64,000 nt of DNA from the NCBI GenBank assembly GCA_964387025.1, contig CAYLUZ010000001.1:496001-560000 (forward strand), given 5' to 3'. Shown here one piece after another: positions 17,970 through 27,065 of the stretch. The notes beneath the pieces were generated by a model, which was not told the origin of the DNA, did not search any database, and saw nothing but the letters and a program-made list of their open reading frames with translations. Numbering within the stretch: the first letter of the stretch is position 1; each line of letters starts with the position of its first letter. The stretch is from PNON01 sp964387025. Its GTDB lineage: Bacteria > Chloroflexota > Anaerolineae > Anaerolineales > Anaerolineaceae. The position numbers and the translations under genes are program-made.

Positions 17970-18959
17970 ATGGCAGTATTAAGAGACTCTCCTATTTTTG
18001 TCTGCGGGCACCCCAAATCGGGGACAAGTTTATTGCGTTCCATACTGGATTCGCATCCGGAAATTATTGTATATCCAGAAGAAACCGGATTCTTCCGCCG
18101 ATACCTGCCAAATTCGGAGGGGAAATCCCTCGAAAAGAAGCTGGAATTGGCAGACCGGTATCTGATCCATATTTTTGAGTGGAATCAGGTACATCCCCCA
18201 AAACATCAGGAAGGCTTCCCTGACCGGGATTACTCCAGTATTCCCTTCGAGGAAGTTAGGAAAGAATTACGCAACCAGGTTGCACAGCAATATGTGCACG
18301 ATGGTGACATGTTAAGCGCAGCCATGGCTGCTTTTGGCGTTGTAACCGGGCATTCCACAAACATCACGAAATATTGGTTAGAAAAAACTCCCTATAACGA
18401 ACGATTTGCTAGGCAGATTTACCAATGGTGGCCGGAAGCCCGCTGCATACATGTAGTGCGCGATCCTCGGGATAATTTTGTTTCATACCGCCGTAAGCAC
18501 CCGGATTGGACCGCAAGTTTCTTCGCCCAGAGTTGGGAATCGAGTACACGGTTGGGGCTGCGAAACGTAAAGGAGTTTGGAAAAGACCGTTACCTGCTGA
18601 TTACTTATGAAGAGTTTGTCCAGAAACCGGAAGAAAACCTGGCGCGTTTACTTTCTTTCTTATCCATCGGAGACCACGAGGCATTGCGGCAGCCCACCCG
18701 GGAGGGGAAAGAATGGAAAGGCAATTCCATGTGGTCGGATCAATTCAACCAGATCAGTGCGGCGCCAGTCGGACGATGGAAAGATACGCTAACTCCCCCG
18801 GAAATTGCTGCCATTCAAGGCATCGCACACTATGGGATGGAATCGATAGGGTATAATCAAGCGGTCGTTAATTGGAAAAATACGGATATCATTACCCGAA
18901 TTCAAACATCGGTACAGGTAATTATAAAAAATCTCAAGGAGACTATTAAATGGCTATGA
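17970..18959 (+). CDS. Sulfotransferase family protein (2)
   Basis: 329 residues. GHPKSGTSLLRS at 13-24 is the PAPS 5'-phosphosulfate loop, RDPRDNFVSYR at 164-174 the 3'-phosphate site, and PVGRWKDTL corresponds to the C-terminal PAPS-contact loop. It belongs to the Sulfotransfer_1/3 group. Its stop overlaps the start of the PAPS-synthesis gene by 10 nt, so donor synthesis and transfer are translationally linked. Target hydroxyl unknown. It is clearly different in sequence from the enzyme at 15931, which suggests a different acceptor. Confidence 0.85.
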   Translation: MAVLRDSPIFVCGHPKSGTSLLRSILDSHPEIIVYPEETGFFRRYLPNSEGKSLEKKLELADRYLIHIFEWNQVHPPKHQEGFPDRDYSSIPFEEVRKELRNQVAQQYVHDGDMLSAAMAAFGVVTGHSTNITKYWLEKTPYNERFARQIYQWWPEARCIHVVRDPRDNFVSYRRKHPDWTASFFAQSWESSTRLGLRNVKEFGKDRYLLITYEEFVQKPEENLARLLSFLSIGDHEALRQPTREGKEWKGNSMWSDQFNQISAAPVGRWKDTLTPPEIAAIQGIAHYGMESIGYNQAVVNWKNTDIITRIQTSVQVIIKNLKETIKWL

Positions 18960-20695
18960 AAAATAATAAGGCAAACCTCATTCCTCCCTACGGCGGAAAG
19001 TTGGTCAATCTTGTCGTGGAAGGCAATGAGCGGCTGGCATTGATCGAAAAAGCCAGCTATTTGCCCTCGATCAAGATCTCATCCCGCAATCTTTGCGACC
19101 TTGAACTATTGGCAACCGGCGCATTTTCACCCCTAGACCGTTTTATGGGTCATAAGGATTATGAACGGGTGCTGGATGAAATGCGGTTGGTGGACGGCAC
19201 CATGTTCCCGTTGCCGATCACCCTGACTGTGGATAAAGAGGCTTACGCTTCACTGGGTGAAGAAGTGGTATTACGGGATAACCAGAATAACCTGATCGCG
19301 GTAATGAAAGTTGAAGAAGCATTTCCCTATGATCGAGACCGTGAAGCATTGTTAGCTTATGGTTCAAACGATTCCAAACACCCGATGGTTTCAGAAATGG
19401 TGCGTTGGGGTAACTTGTGCATATCCGGTGAGCTCAAAGTTGTAAATATGCCCAAATACTATGACTTCAAGGATCTTCGCCAAACCCCGGCTGAAGTTCG
19501 AAAACAGTTGGAGGCAATGGGTAATGATAATGTGGTCGCATTCCAGACACGCAATCCCTTGCACCGAATTCATGAAGAACTAACCAAACGGGCAGCCGCA
19601 GCTGTTGGCGGAAGTTTGATCATCCATCCAGTGGTTGGGTTGACCAAGCCGGGTGATGTGGATCATTACACCCGCGTCCGCATTTACAAAGCACTGGTTG
19701 AAAAATATTATGACAAGAAAAACACAACGCTCAGCCTGCTGCCGTTGGCCATGCGTATGGCTGGTCCGAAAGAGGCATTGCTGCACGGCATCATCCGCCG
19801 GAATTATGGGGCCAATCACTTCATCATTGGCCGCGATCATGCCGGACCTGGCAAAGACAGCACCGGAAAGCCATTTTATGGTCCATACGATGCCCAGGAA
19901 ATATTTGAAAAATATGCAGATGAGTTGAAAATGAAAGCTGTTCCTTTTCAGGAACTGCTGTACCTACCGGATACCAAGGAATATGTGGAAGCCGACAAGG
20001 TTCCTGCTGGAGCCAAGGTGTTGAATATCTCCGGCACCCAGGTGCGGGATGACTATCTTGCCAAAGGCAAGCTGCTACCGGATTGGTTTACCCGACCGGA
20101 AACTGCCAAAATCCTGCGCCAGATGTACCCGCCCCGCCACAACATGGGCTTCTGCGTCTGGTTCACAGGCTTAAGCGGAGCAGGAAAAACTGCGACTGCA
20201 GAAGTATTGACCACGCTTTTACTGGAACACGGAAAACAGGTATCACAACTGGACGGAGATGTTGTCCGCACACACCTCTCGAAGGGACTTGGTTTCAGTA
20301 AGGAAGATCGTGACACGAACATTTTAAGGATCGGGTTTGTTGCCAGTGAGATCGTCCGACATGCAGGTGTAGTTATTTGTGCAGCCATTTCTCCTTATAT
20401 TGCCATCCGGAATGAAGCCAGAAAAATGGTAGGAGAGGATCAGTTCATCGAGGTATATGTCAATACACCGATCGATGTATGCGCCTCCCGTGATATTAAA
20501 GGACTATATGCCAAGGCATTTCGCGGTGAGATCAAAGGTTTTACCGGTGTGGATGATCCTTATGAGGCACCTGTAAATCCCGAGATCACATTGATGACCG
20601 TCGGTGTTACCCCTGAAGAAAACGCGCGGATCATTATTAAGCATCTGGAAGAAAAGGGTTTCCTGTTGTCGGATGTTGTGGGTGTGGTTGATTAG
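18950..20695 (+). CDS. Bifunctional sulfate adenylyltransferase / adenylylsulfate kinase (PAPS synthesis)
   Basis: 581 residues in two parts. Residues 1-395 are ATP sulfurylase, with QTRNPLHRIHE at 199-209 and GRDHAGPGKD at 294-303. Residues 396-581 are APS kinase with Walker A GLSGAGKT at 407-414 and the DGDVVRTHL segment. Together they convert sulfate and ATP to APS and then PAPS. The kinase P-loop is intact, so both activities are expected. No APS/PAPS reductase accompanies it, while sulfotransferases flank it, so the PAPS is probably for sulfation and not for assimilation. A strong hairpin follows 8 nt after the stop. Confidence 0.93.
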   Translation: MAMKNNKANLIPPYGGKLVNLVVEGNERLALIEKASYLPSIKISSRNLCDLELLATGAFSPLDRFMGHKDYERVLDEMRLVDGTMFPLPITLTVDKEAYASLGEEVVLRDNQNNLIAVMKVEEAFPYDRDREALLAYGSNDSKHPMVSEMVRWGNLCISGELKVVNMPKYYDFKDLRQTPAEVRKQLEAMGNDNVVAFQTRNPLHRIHEELTKRAAAAVGGSLIIHPVVGLTKPGDVDHYTRVRIYKALVEKYYDKKNTTLSLLPLAMRMAGPKEALLHGIIRRNYGANHFIIGRDHAGPGKDSTGKPFYGPYDAQEIFEKYADELKMKAVPFQELLYLPDTKEYVEADKVPAGAKVLNISGTQVRDDYLAKGKLLPDWFTRPETAKILRQMYPPRHNMGFCVWFTGLSGAGKTATAEVLTTLLLEHGKQVSQLDGDVVRTHLSKGLGFSKEDRDTNILRIGFVASEIVRHAGVVICAAISPYIAIRNEARKMVGEDQFIEVYVNTPIDVCASRDIKGLYAKAFRGEIKGFTGVDDPYEAPVNPEITLMTVGVTPEENARIIIKHLEEKGFLLSDVVGVVD

Positions 20696-20703
20696 CTAAA
20701 TAG

Positions 20704-20738
20704 TTATCCCGGCAGTTTTTGTAGTACTGCCGGGATAA
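20704..20738 (+). terminator. Strong hairpin after sat-cysC, possible (partial) terminator
   Basis: A perfect 13-bp stem (arms 20704-20716 and 20726-20738) closes a 9-nt loop and begins 8 nt after the stop codon of the PAPS-synthesis gene. The downstream side is AATTTG and not a run of T, so termination may be incomplete, or the hairpin may protect the upstream mRNA. It marks the largest visible transcriptional boundary in the first 22 kb of the island. Confidence 0.6.
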
Positions 20739-20786
20739 ATTTGATCGTATTGGCAGGTAAGTTAGGTGTTTGTGTATTGAGGTGAG

Positions 20787-21608
20787 ATGTCCAAAATTCA
20801 GGATAAGTTTAATCTGACTGGAAAAACTGCAATCGTCACCGGCGGCATCGGTTTGCTGGGGAAAGAATTCTGCAGAACCCTGGCTGAAGCCGGGGCATTT
20901 GTCCTGGTTGCTGATATCGATCAAAACAAGGCCGGGCAGTATGCCCAGGAATTAACCTCAGCCGGATACAAAGCCGAAGGTTGTGGCATGGATGTGACTT
21001 CTGCCCAATCTGTTCAAAATATGGCAGCCAGGGCTTCCGAACTCACCGGGCAACTGGATATTCTTGTGAATAGCGCAGCCATGGATCCAAAATTCGATGC
21101 ACAGCATGCCAGCCAGCAGAATGGCACCTTTGAAGATTTTCCGTTGGAAATGTGGCGTTCAGCATTGGATGTCAACCTGACTGGAATGTTCTTATGCTGC
21201 CAGGCAGCAGCAAGGCAAATGGCAATTCAAGGTGAGGGCAGTATCATCAATATTTGTTCAACCTATGGATTGGTCGGACCTGATCAGCGAATCTACATCA
21301 AACCCGGGCAGCCACGACGGGTCAAACCGGTTTATTATTCGGTCACCAAAGCTGGTGTACTGGGGTTAACCCGATACCTGGCAACATATTATGCCGGAAC
21401 AAAAATCCGGACGAATGCGCTTACTCCTGGCGGCGTCTATAATGACCACGACGAAACCTTTACCCAGAATTATTCTGCACGGACGGTCTTAGGCCGTATG
21501 GCGCGAAAAGATGAAATGAACGGGGCATTATTATTCCTGGCTTCAGACGCCTCATCTTATATGACTGGCTCAAACCTGGTTGTGGACGGAGGCTGGACAG
21601 CATGGTAG
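20787..21608 (+). CDS. SDR-family oxidoreductase
   Basis: 273 residues of classical SDR type. The cofactor motif begins VTGGIGLLGKE, NSAAMDP replaces the usual NNAG, and YYSVTKAGVLGLT carries the YxxxK pair. The end VDGGWTAW is typical. It starts after the hairpin, with GAGGTGAG as ribosome-binding site, and its end overlaps the NeuA-KdsC fusion by 7 nt, so it belongs to that acid-sugar module. It may oxidise or reduce the keto sugar acid or its precursor. The substrate is unknown. Confidence 0.75.
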   Translation: MSKIQDKFNLTGKTAIVTGGIGLLGKEFCRTLAEAGAFVLVADIDQNKAGQYAQELTSAGYKAEGCGMDVTSAQSVQNMAARASELTGQLDILVNSAAMDPKFDAQHASQQNGTFEDFPLEMWRSALDVNLTGMFLCCQAAARQMAIQGEGSIINICSTYGLVGPDQRIYIKPGQPRRVKPVYYSVTKAGVLGLTRYLATYYAGTKIRTNALTPGGVYNDHDETFTQNYSARTVLGRMARKDEMNGALLFLASDASSYMTGSNLVVDGGWTAW

Positions 21609-22837
21609 AAAGACCGGAAATACTGGCCATCATCCCCGCGAGGGGCGGGTCGAAAGGAATTCCACGCAAGAATATCCTCAGTTTTGCTGGCCAGCCGTTG
21701 ATCGCCTGGAGCATCGCTGCAGCGAAACAATCTCACCTGGTCACCCGAATCATTGTTTCAACAGATGACGAAGAAATTGCGGTCGTTGCCCGCCGGTTGG
21801 GGGCAGAAGTACCTTTCCTGCGCCCATCTGAATTAGCTCAAGATCTGTCAGTGGATCTTCCGCTATTTGAACATGCGCTTTCCTGGTTGAAAGAACACGA
21901 GGGATATCAGCCGGATATATTAATTCAACTACGTCCGACTTCTCCCATCAGGCCGATGAAAATGGTGGATGGAGCCGTACAAATGCTGCTTGATTATCCG
22001 GAGGCACATTCCGTGCGTGGGGTGATCCCATCCGGCCAGAATCCGTATAAAATGTGGACCATTGGTCAGGATAATCGATTAAATCAATTATTAACAGTTC
22101 CTGATGTACCAGAGCCATTTAATGCTCCAAGGCAGCAGCTGCCGCAGACCTACTGGCAAACAGGGCATATTGATGTAATCAGGACAAGTACGGTGTTGGA
22201 TTTAAAATCATTAAGCGGCCAGGTGATTTTACCTTATATGGTTGATCCAGCGTTTGCTGTGGATATTGATTCCCCGAGAGATTGGAACCGGGCAGAATGG
22301 CTGGTATGGCATTCCAGTCTGGACATGGTTTACCCCGGGAAAGCCCCCCGCCCACTTCCCGAGAAAGTGCGCCTGGTTGTGATGGATTTTGATGGAGTAC
22401 TAACCGATAACCGGGTTTGGGTGGATGAATCCGGAAAAGAGACTGTAGCAGCATATCGCAGTGACAGTCTCGGACTGGCGATCATGCGCCAAAAAACCGG
22501 AATTGAATCGTTGGTACTCTCAATGGAAACAAATCCGGTGGTGAGCGCGCGGTGTAAAAAGATGAATGTACCGGTGCTGCAAGGGATCACCCAGAAAGAT
22601 GCAGCACTCACAAAGTTTTTGGCAGAGCGTAGTATTAATCCTGCTGAAGTGATCTATATTGGCAATGACGTCAATGACCTGGTTTGCTTCCCGCATGTTG
22701 GCTGCGCTGTTGTACCGATCGATGCAGAACCAGATGTGATCAAGCAAGCTGATATCTCCCTGACCCGTCGAGGCGGGCATGGCGCTGTACGCGAATTATG
22801 CGACATTTTGATCGCTAAATTTTCAAAATTAGGATAA
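21602..22837 (+). CDS. neuA: Fused CMP-acylneuraminate synthetase and KdsC-like HAD phosphatase
   Basis: 411 residues. The N-terminal 230 residues are a CMP-sialate synthetase with ARGGSKGIPRKN at 13-24 and LQLRPTSPIR-type segments. From about 250 a KdsC-like HAD domain follows with nucleophile motif MDFDGVLTDN at 261-270 and YIGNDVNDL near the end. HAD partners of this kind dephosphorylate 9-phospho-nonulosonates (or 8-phospho-Kdo). Combining phosphatase and CMP transfer next to a SAF-less NeuB fits the sequence nonulosonate-9-P, nonulosonate, CMP-nonulosonate. In animals CMAS has a comparable C-terminal domain. Both catalytic motifs look intact. Confidence 0.85.
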   Translation: MVERPEILAIIPARGGSKGIPRKNILSFAGQPLIAWSIAAAKQSHLVTRIIVSTDDEEIAVVARRLGAEVPFLRPSELAQDLSVDLPLFEHALSWLKEHEGYQPDILIQLRPTSPIRPMKMVDGAVQMLLDYPEAHSVRGVIPSGQNPYKMWTIGQDNRLNQLLTVPDVPEPFNAPRQQLPQTYWQTGHIDVIRTSTVLDLKSLSGQVILPYMVDPAFAVDIDSPRDWNRAEWLVWHSSLDMVYPGKAPRPLPEKVRLVVMDFDGVLTDNRVWVDESGKETVAAYRSDSLGLAIMRQKTGIESLVLSMETNPVVSARCKKMNVPVLQGITQKDAALTKFLAERSINPAEVIYIGNDVNDLVCFPHVGCAVVPIDAEPDVIKQADISLTRRGGHGAVRELCDILIAKFSKLG

Positions 22838-22989
22838 AAAAACACCAATTATCTTCAGAAGTGATCGACCAAATATATTATTTTGACTCATAGTACAATT
22901 GACCAGGTATTTGCTTGCTTAAGGAAACCAGGAAGTAAAAGATCCAATTGTAATTGATAGGATCAAATTATCAGAATGAGAGAGTAATA

Positions 22990-23868
22990 ATGTCCCGAAC
23001 AATACAAATCGGTTCAAAAAAAGTAGGAGACGGATTCCCGACATACATCGTAGCTGAGATTGGAATCAACCATAACGGGGATCTTAACCTGGCTAAACAC
23101 ATGATCGATGTGGGAGCACGTTATGGGGTGGATGCCATCAAGCTTCAGAAGCGTACACCAGAACTATGTGTTCCACCTGAGCAGCAAACCCAAATGCGGG
23201 AAACACCCTGGGGATACATCAGCTATCTGGATTACCGCAAGAAGGTTGAGTTTGGCGAAAAGGAATACAGCGAAATTGACAGGTATTGCCGGGAATTGGA
23301 TATCACCTGGTTTGCATCCGTATGGGATATTCCGGCCGTGGAGTTTATGGAACGCTACAATCCGGCCTGTTATAAGATACCTTCCGCATCACTAACGGAT
23401 CATGAATTATTACTACAGGTACGGAAGACAGGAAAACCGATCATCCTCTCTACTGGGATGTCGACTATGGAGCAGATCAAAAAGGCTGCTGAAGTCGTCG
23501 GATTGGATAACCTGCTGCTGACTCATACAACCAGTTCATACCCATGTGAACCCGAAGAATTGAATTTGAGAACGATTCAGACCCTGAAAGATACTTTTGA
23601 TGTACCGGTAGGTTACTCCGGCCACGAAGTGGGGTTGATCCCCTCAGCAGTGGCGGTTGCCATGGGCGCCTGCCTCATCGAACGGCATATCACTCTCGAC
23701 CGTGCAATGTGGGGAACTGACCAGGCTGCATCAGTGGAACCGGTTGGAGTGGAGAAACTTGTAAAATACATTCGCGTCACCGAGAGATCGTTAGGTGACG
23801 GAGTAAAACGTGTATATGACAGCGAATTACCATCTCTGCGGAAACTTCGCAGAGTTCAGGAAAAATAG
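22990..23868 (+). CDS. neuB: SAF-less NeuB-type (nonulosonate-9-P?) synthase
   Basis: 292 residues from ATG 22990. A TTG at 22954 would add 12 unconserved residues. GINHNGDL, KLQKRTPELCVP, GYSGHEVGL and RHITLDRAMWGTDQA are NeuB hallmarks including the metal-binding His residues. Unlike the homologue at 8179 it ends after the barrel with no SAF domain. With the phosphatase-containing fusion upstream, the best reading is a synthase joining PEP to a phosphorylated hexose or hexosamine (Kdn-9-P or Neu5Ac-9-P type). A 152-nt gap separates it from the fusion gene, so it may have its own promoter. Confidence 0.8.
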   Translation: MSRTIQIGSKKVGDGFPTYIVAEIGINHNGDLNLAKHMIDVGARYGVDAIKLQKRTPELCVPPEQQTQMRETPWGYISYLDYRKKVEFGEKEYSEIDRYCRELDITWFASVWDIPAVEFMERYNPACYKIPSASLTDHELLLQVRKTGKPIILSTGMSTMEQIKKAAEVVGLDNLLLTHTTSSYPCEPEELNLRTIQTLKDTFDVPVGYSGHEVGLIPSAVAVAMGACLIERHITLDRAMWGTDQAASVEPVGVEKLVKYIRVTERSLGDGVKRVYDSELPSLRKLRRVQEK

Positions 23869-23889
23869 TACATTTATGGAGGATTCACC

Positions 23890-24111
23890 ATGTTAATGAG
23901 TATTTTATCTTCTAGCGTTTTGGCAGGAATTGTCGGCAATAAATTAGCTTACCTGGATCCGGGATCAGGAAGTTATTTGATCCAACTACTGATCGCAACT
24001 TTGTTGGGTGGAGCCTTTGTGATCAAAGCATTCTGGCGTCAAATTACTACTTTCTTTGTAAAACTATTCAAAGGTAAAAAGGAACAAACAGATGATGAGC
24101 AGCCAAAATAA
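23890..24111 (+). CDS. Small membrane protein with YLDPGSGS motif
   Basis: 73 residues: one or two hydrophobic stretches around the motif AYLDPGSGSYLIQLL, then FWRQITTFFVKLFKGKK and an acidic tail. ATG 23890 follows a GGAGGA site. I do not recognise a function. Similar short proteins with a YLDPGxGS motif occur beside membrane sulfatase-like enzymes and methyltransferases in surface-glycan loci (recalled, not checked here). The next gene starts 20 nt before this one ends, and a sulfatase-like enzyme is two genes away, suggesting a small subunit or scaffold for that set. Confidence 0.7.
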   Translation: MLMSILSSSVLAGIVGNKLAYLDPGSGSYLIQLLIATLLGGAFVIKAFWRQITTFFVKLFKGKKEQTDDEQPK

Positions 24112-25477
24112 CCTGGCTTCTTCATTTCGCGACCCAAGCGGTTTCATGTTCCGCAGGGATGGGACGCTTTACCGGCAGGTAAATAAGCATTATCAAGCTG
24201 ACTACGACAGGCTGACCCAGGCCGGATTGCTGGATGAGTTAACCCTGCAGGGTTTATTAATCCATGCAGAAGAAGTGGACGTCAAACCAGCGCTACCTGA
24301 ATTGGCTTACAAGATATTAAAACCCACAGAATTGCCATTAATCTCATACCCCTATGAATGGTCATTCTCACAGTATAAAGATGCTGCACTGGCCTCATTG
24401 GAAATCCAGAAACGGGCGTATGCCAAAGGATTTGCTCTCAAAGACGCCAGCGCTTATAACATTCAATTCTACGAAGGAAAACCGGTCTTCATCGATACAC
24501 TTTCTTTTGAGACCTATAAAGAGGGAGAACCCTGGGTAGCATATAAGCAGTTCTGCCAGCACTTTTTAGCCCCGATGGCATTGATGTCCCAAGTAGATAT
24601 TCGCCTATCGCAATTAATGCGGGTATATATTGATGGCATCCCATTGGACCTGGCCAGCAAGTTATTACCAGGCAGCACCAAATTTAACCTGGGATTGAAT
24701 TTACACATCCATACGCATGCCTCAGCCCAACTCAAGTATGCGGATAAACCGGTGGCCAAGAAAGATGTCAAAGGTCAGATGGGGCGTAATGCGTTTTTAG
24801 GCCTAATGGATTCTCTCGAGTCAACCATCAAAGGATTGACACTGAAGGGTGTCAAAACCGAATGGGCTGAGTATTATGATGCGACCAATTATTCTGACAG
24901 TTCTCTGGCAGAAAAAGGGAAACTAGTGGAAGCATACGTCACCCGTATCAAGCCGTCCACGGTATGGGACCTGGGTGCAAACACCGGTTACTTCAGCCGT
25001 ATTGCCAGCGATAAAGGAATTTTTACTGCTGCTTTTGATATCGATCCCATGGCGGTGGAACAGGCTTACCAGGTGATGAAAGAGAAGAAAGAAAAACATC
25101 TCCTCCCACTGGTACTAGACCTGACCAACCCCAGCCCGGCAATTGGCTGGCAAAATGCCGAGAGAGATTCATTTCTGCAGCGTGGACCGGTGGATTGTGT
25201 CATGGCTTTAGCTTTGATCCACCACCTGTCGATTTCAAATAATGTTCCGCTGCCCATTTTGGCCCAATTCTTCTCAGCTACTGGAAGATACCTGATCATT
25301 GAATTTGTACCAAAAGAAGACTCACAGGTGGAACGATTGCTGGCAACACGAGAAGACATCTTCCCAGCATACAATATCCAGGGTTTCGAGGCAGCATTCA
25401 CTACTTTATTCAAAATCCTGGACGCCCAGCCGATCGGTGGATCCAAGCGGACACTTTACTTACTGGAAAGAAAGTAA
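24092..25477 (+). CDS. Methyltransferase with N-terminal kinase-like segment
   Basis: 461 residues. The C-terminal domain is a class I SAM methyltransferase (VWDLGANTGYFSRIA from about 291; ALALIHHLSIS). The first 230 residues contain LKDASAYNIQF at 116-126 and FIDTLSFE at 133-140. The spacing D118-x4-N123 and D135 matches the catalytic loop and metal-binding Asp of aminoglycoside-phosphotransferase-like kinases. This resembles proteins annotated as NoeA-like methyltransferases. Whether the kinase-like part is active is unknown. It overlaps the small YLDPGSGS gene by 20 nt and precedes a sulfatase-like enzyme by 6 nt. Confidence 0.65.
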   Translation: MMSSQNNLASSFRDPSGFMFRRDGTLYRQVNKHYQADYDRLTQAGLLDELTLQGLLIHAEEVDVKPALPELAYKILKPTELPLISYPYEWSFSQYKDAALASLEIQKRAYAKGFALKDASAYNIQFYEGKPVFIDTLSFETYKEGEPWVAYKQFCQHFLAPMALMSQVDIRLSQLMRVYIDGIPLDLASKLLPGSTKFNLGLNLHIHTHASAQLKYADKPVAKKDVKGQMGRNAFLGLMDSLESTIKGLTLKGVKTEWAEYYDATNYSDSSLAEKGKLVEAYVTRIKPSTVWDLGANTGYFSRIASDKGIFTAAFDIDPMAVEQAYQVMKEKKEKHLLPLVLDLTNPSPAIGWQNAERDSFLQRGPVDCVMALALIHHLSISNNVPLPILAQFFSATGRYLIIEFVPKEDSQVERLLATREDIFPAYNIQGFEAAFTTLFKILDAQPIGGSKRTLYLLERK

Positions 25478-25483
25478 AAAGGC

Positions 25484-27058
25484 ATGCAAGAAAAGACACT
25501 TAAGGGGATGATTCCGTTTCACCCCTTACTTTTCGCGCTTTATGCTCCAATAGCACTACTAGCCAGCAATATCCTTCAGATCAGGCCGGTTGATTCGATT
25601 CGTTCAATAGCGGTATTCTTCTTTCTGGGGGCATTAGTTTATCTTCTTTTTCGTATCAAACTTAAGGATTGGACACGGGCAGCAATATTCAGTTCAGTCC
25701 TCATTTTGCTCTTTATCAGTTATGGACAAGTCTATACAGCATTAAATCCGTTAGTGATACTGGGTGATACTCTTGGCAGGCATCGTTACCTCGTGCCAGC
25801 ATGGATAGTCATCAGCGCACTGGCATTTTGGGGTGTTTCCAGAATCCAACGGAACCTGATGACAATAACCAATGTTATGAATATCGTTTCAATTGCATTG
25901 ATCGTTCTGCCTGTTTATCAACTTATCAGTAATTCAATAATGACCTTGCGAAACGAAAAGACCAACGCTGCCTCTATATCCACCATCACGCTGAATGGTC
26001 AAAATACAGCAATAGAGAAGCCGGATGTTTACTATATCATCCTGGATATGTACGGCCGTGATGACATTTTACAGGACCGCTTCCAATACGATAATTCGGA
26101 ATTCCTTAAGTCATTGGAGGGGTTAGGTTTTGTTGTGACACGCTGCAGCGTTTCCAACTACAACATGACAGAACTTTCCCTGGCTTCTTCTTTCAATATG
26201 AATTACCTGGATGAATTGGGAAGCCAATATACAGCAGGGAATACAGACCGCAGCGGATTACCATCTTTGATCCATCACAGTGCAGTGCGAAAAATCTTTG
26301 AAAATATGGGGTACCGTTTTATCAATTTTGAGACAGGCTTCACTTTCACAGAGATCCGCGATGCTGATGAATTTCTTGTCCCACCGGATAGCGACCCGGA
26401 AACCGGGAAAACATTAAGCAGGCTGAATGAATTTGAATCTCTACTGATAAAGACAACTGCTTTCGTTATCGTTACTGACGCGCAGACAAAATGGCTGCAT
26501 CCGATCACAGATGCCCTTGACATGAGAAGAGAGCACATTGTGCGGGAAATGTACCTATTGGATAAGCTGCCCAAACTAGCTGCTGAAAAAAGCCCCAAGT
26601 TCGTTTACGCGCATATTCTCATTCCACACCCGCCATTTGTTTTCACAAAAAATGGCGTCGATCTGACCCTCCCAACCAGTTATGGTCCGGACGATGGAGG
26701 ACCAGCTGCCACCAAAGATTACGCGGTCGGATATCGGCATCAATTGGATTACATCAATTTACGATTGATACCAATCTTGAAAGAAATTATCGACAACTCG
26801 CAGACTCCTCCCGTGATCATTGTTCAGGGTGACCATGGAGTTGACCCAAAACGGTCCTTCATTCTCAATGCCTATTACCTGCCTGGTGCTAACAAAGACG
26901 TAGTCTGGCAAACCATTTCTCCCGTAAATACATTTAGAGTCGTCTATAATACTTACTTTCAGGAAAAATTTAATATTCTACCGGATATTAATTACGCATC
27001 CAAAGCCAAAAGACCTTACGATTATGAAGTGAACGAGAATAAAAGGATCTGCCAGTAA
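25484..27058 (+). CDS. Membrane sulfatase/phosphotransferase-like enzyme (alkaline phosphatase superfamily) 1
   Basis: 524 residues: about five hydrophobic helices in 1-155, then an extracytoplasmic catalytic domain. PDVYYIILDMYGRDD at about 180-194 supplies the first metal Asp, NYNMT at 225-229 the probable Thr nucleophile, HPPFVF at 382-387 and GDHG at 449-452 later metal ligands. The layout resembles LTA synthase/EptA-type transferases and membrane sulfatases. It could add phosphoethanolamine or phosphoglycerol, or remove sulfate, on the outer face. It is paralogous to the protein at 32472. Gene-specific substrate unknown. Confidence 0.75.
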   Translation: MQEKTLKGMIPFHPLLFALYAPIALLASNILQIRPVDSIRSIAVFFFLGALVYLLFRIKLKDWTRAAIFSSVLILLFISYGQVYTALNPLVILGDTLGRHRYLVPAWIVISALAFWGVSRIQRNLMTITNVMNIVSIALIVLPVYQLISNSIMTLRNEKTNAASISTITLNGQNTAIEKPDVYYIILDMYGRDDILQDRFQYDNSEFLKSLEGLGFVVTRCSVSNYNMTELSLASSFNMNYLDELGSQYTAGNTDRSGLPSLIHHSAVRKIFENMGYRFINFETGFTFTEIRDADEFLVPPDSDPETGKTLSRLNEFESLLIKTTAFVIVTDAQTKWLHPITDALDMRREHIVREMYLLDKLPKLAAEKSPKFVYAHILIPHPPFVFTKNGVDLTLPTSYGPDDGGPAATKDYAVGYRHQLDYINLRLIPILKEIIDNSQTPPVIIVQGDHGVDPKRSFILNAYYLPGANKDVVWQTISPVNTFRVVYNTYFQEKFNILPDINYASKAKRPYDYEVNENKRICQ

Positions 27059-27065
27059 CTGTCCA

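Noticed and set aside
22954..22989. TTG start for the second NeuB gene
   Set aside because: The added 12 residues are not NeuB-like and ATG 22990 is preceded by a GAGAG purine run.
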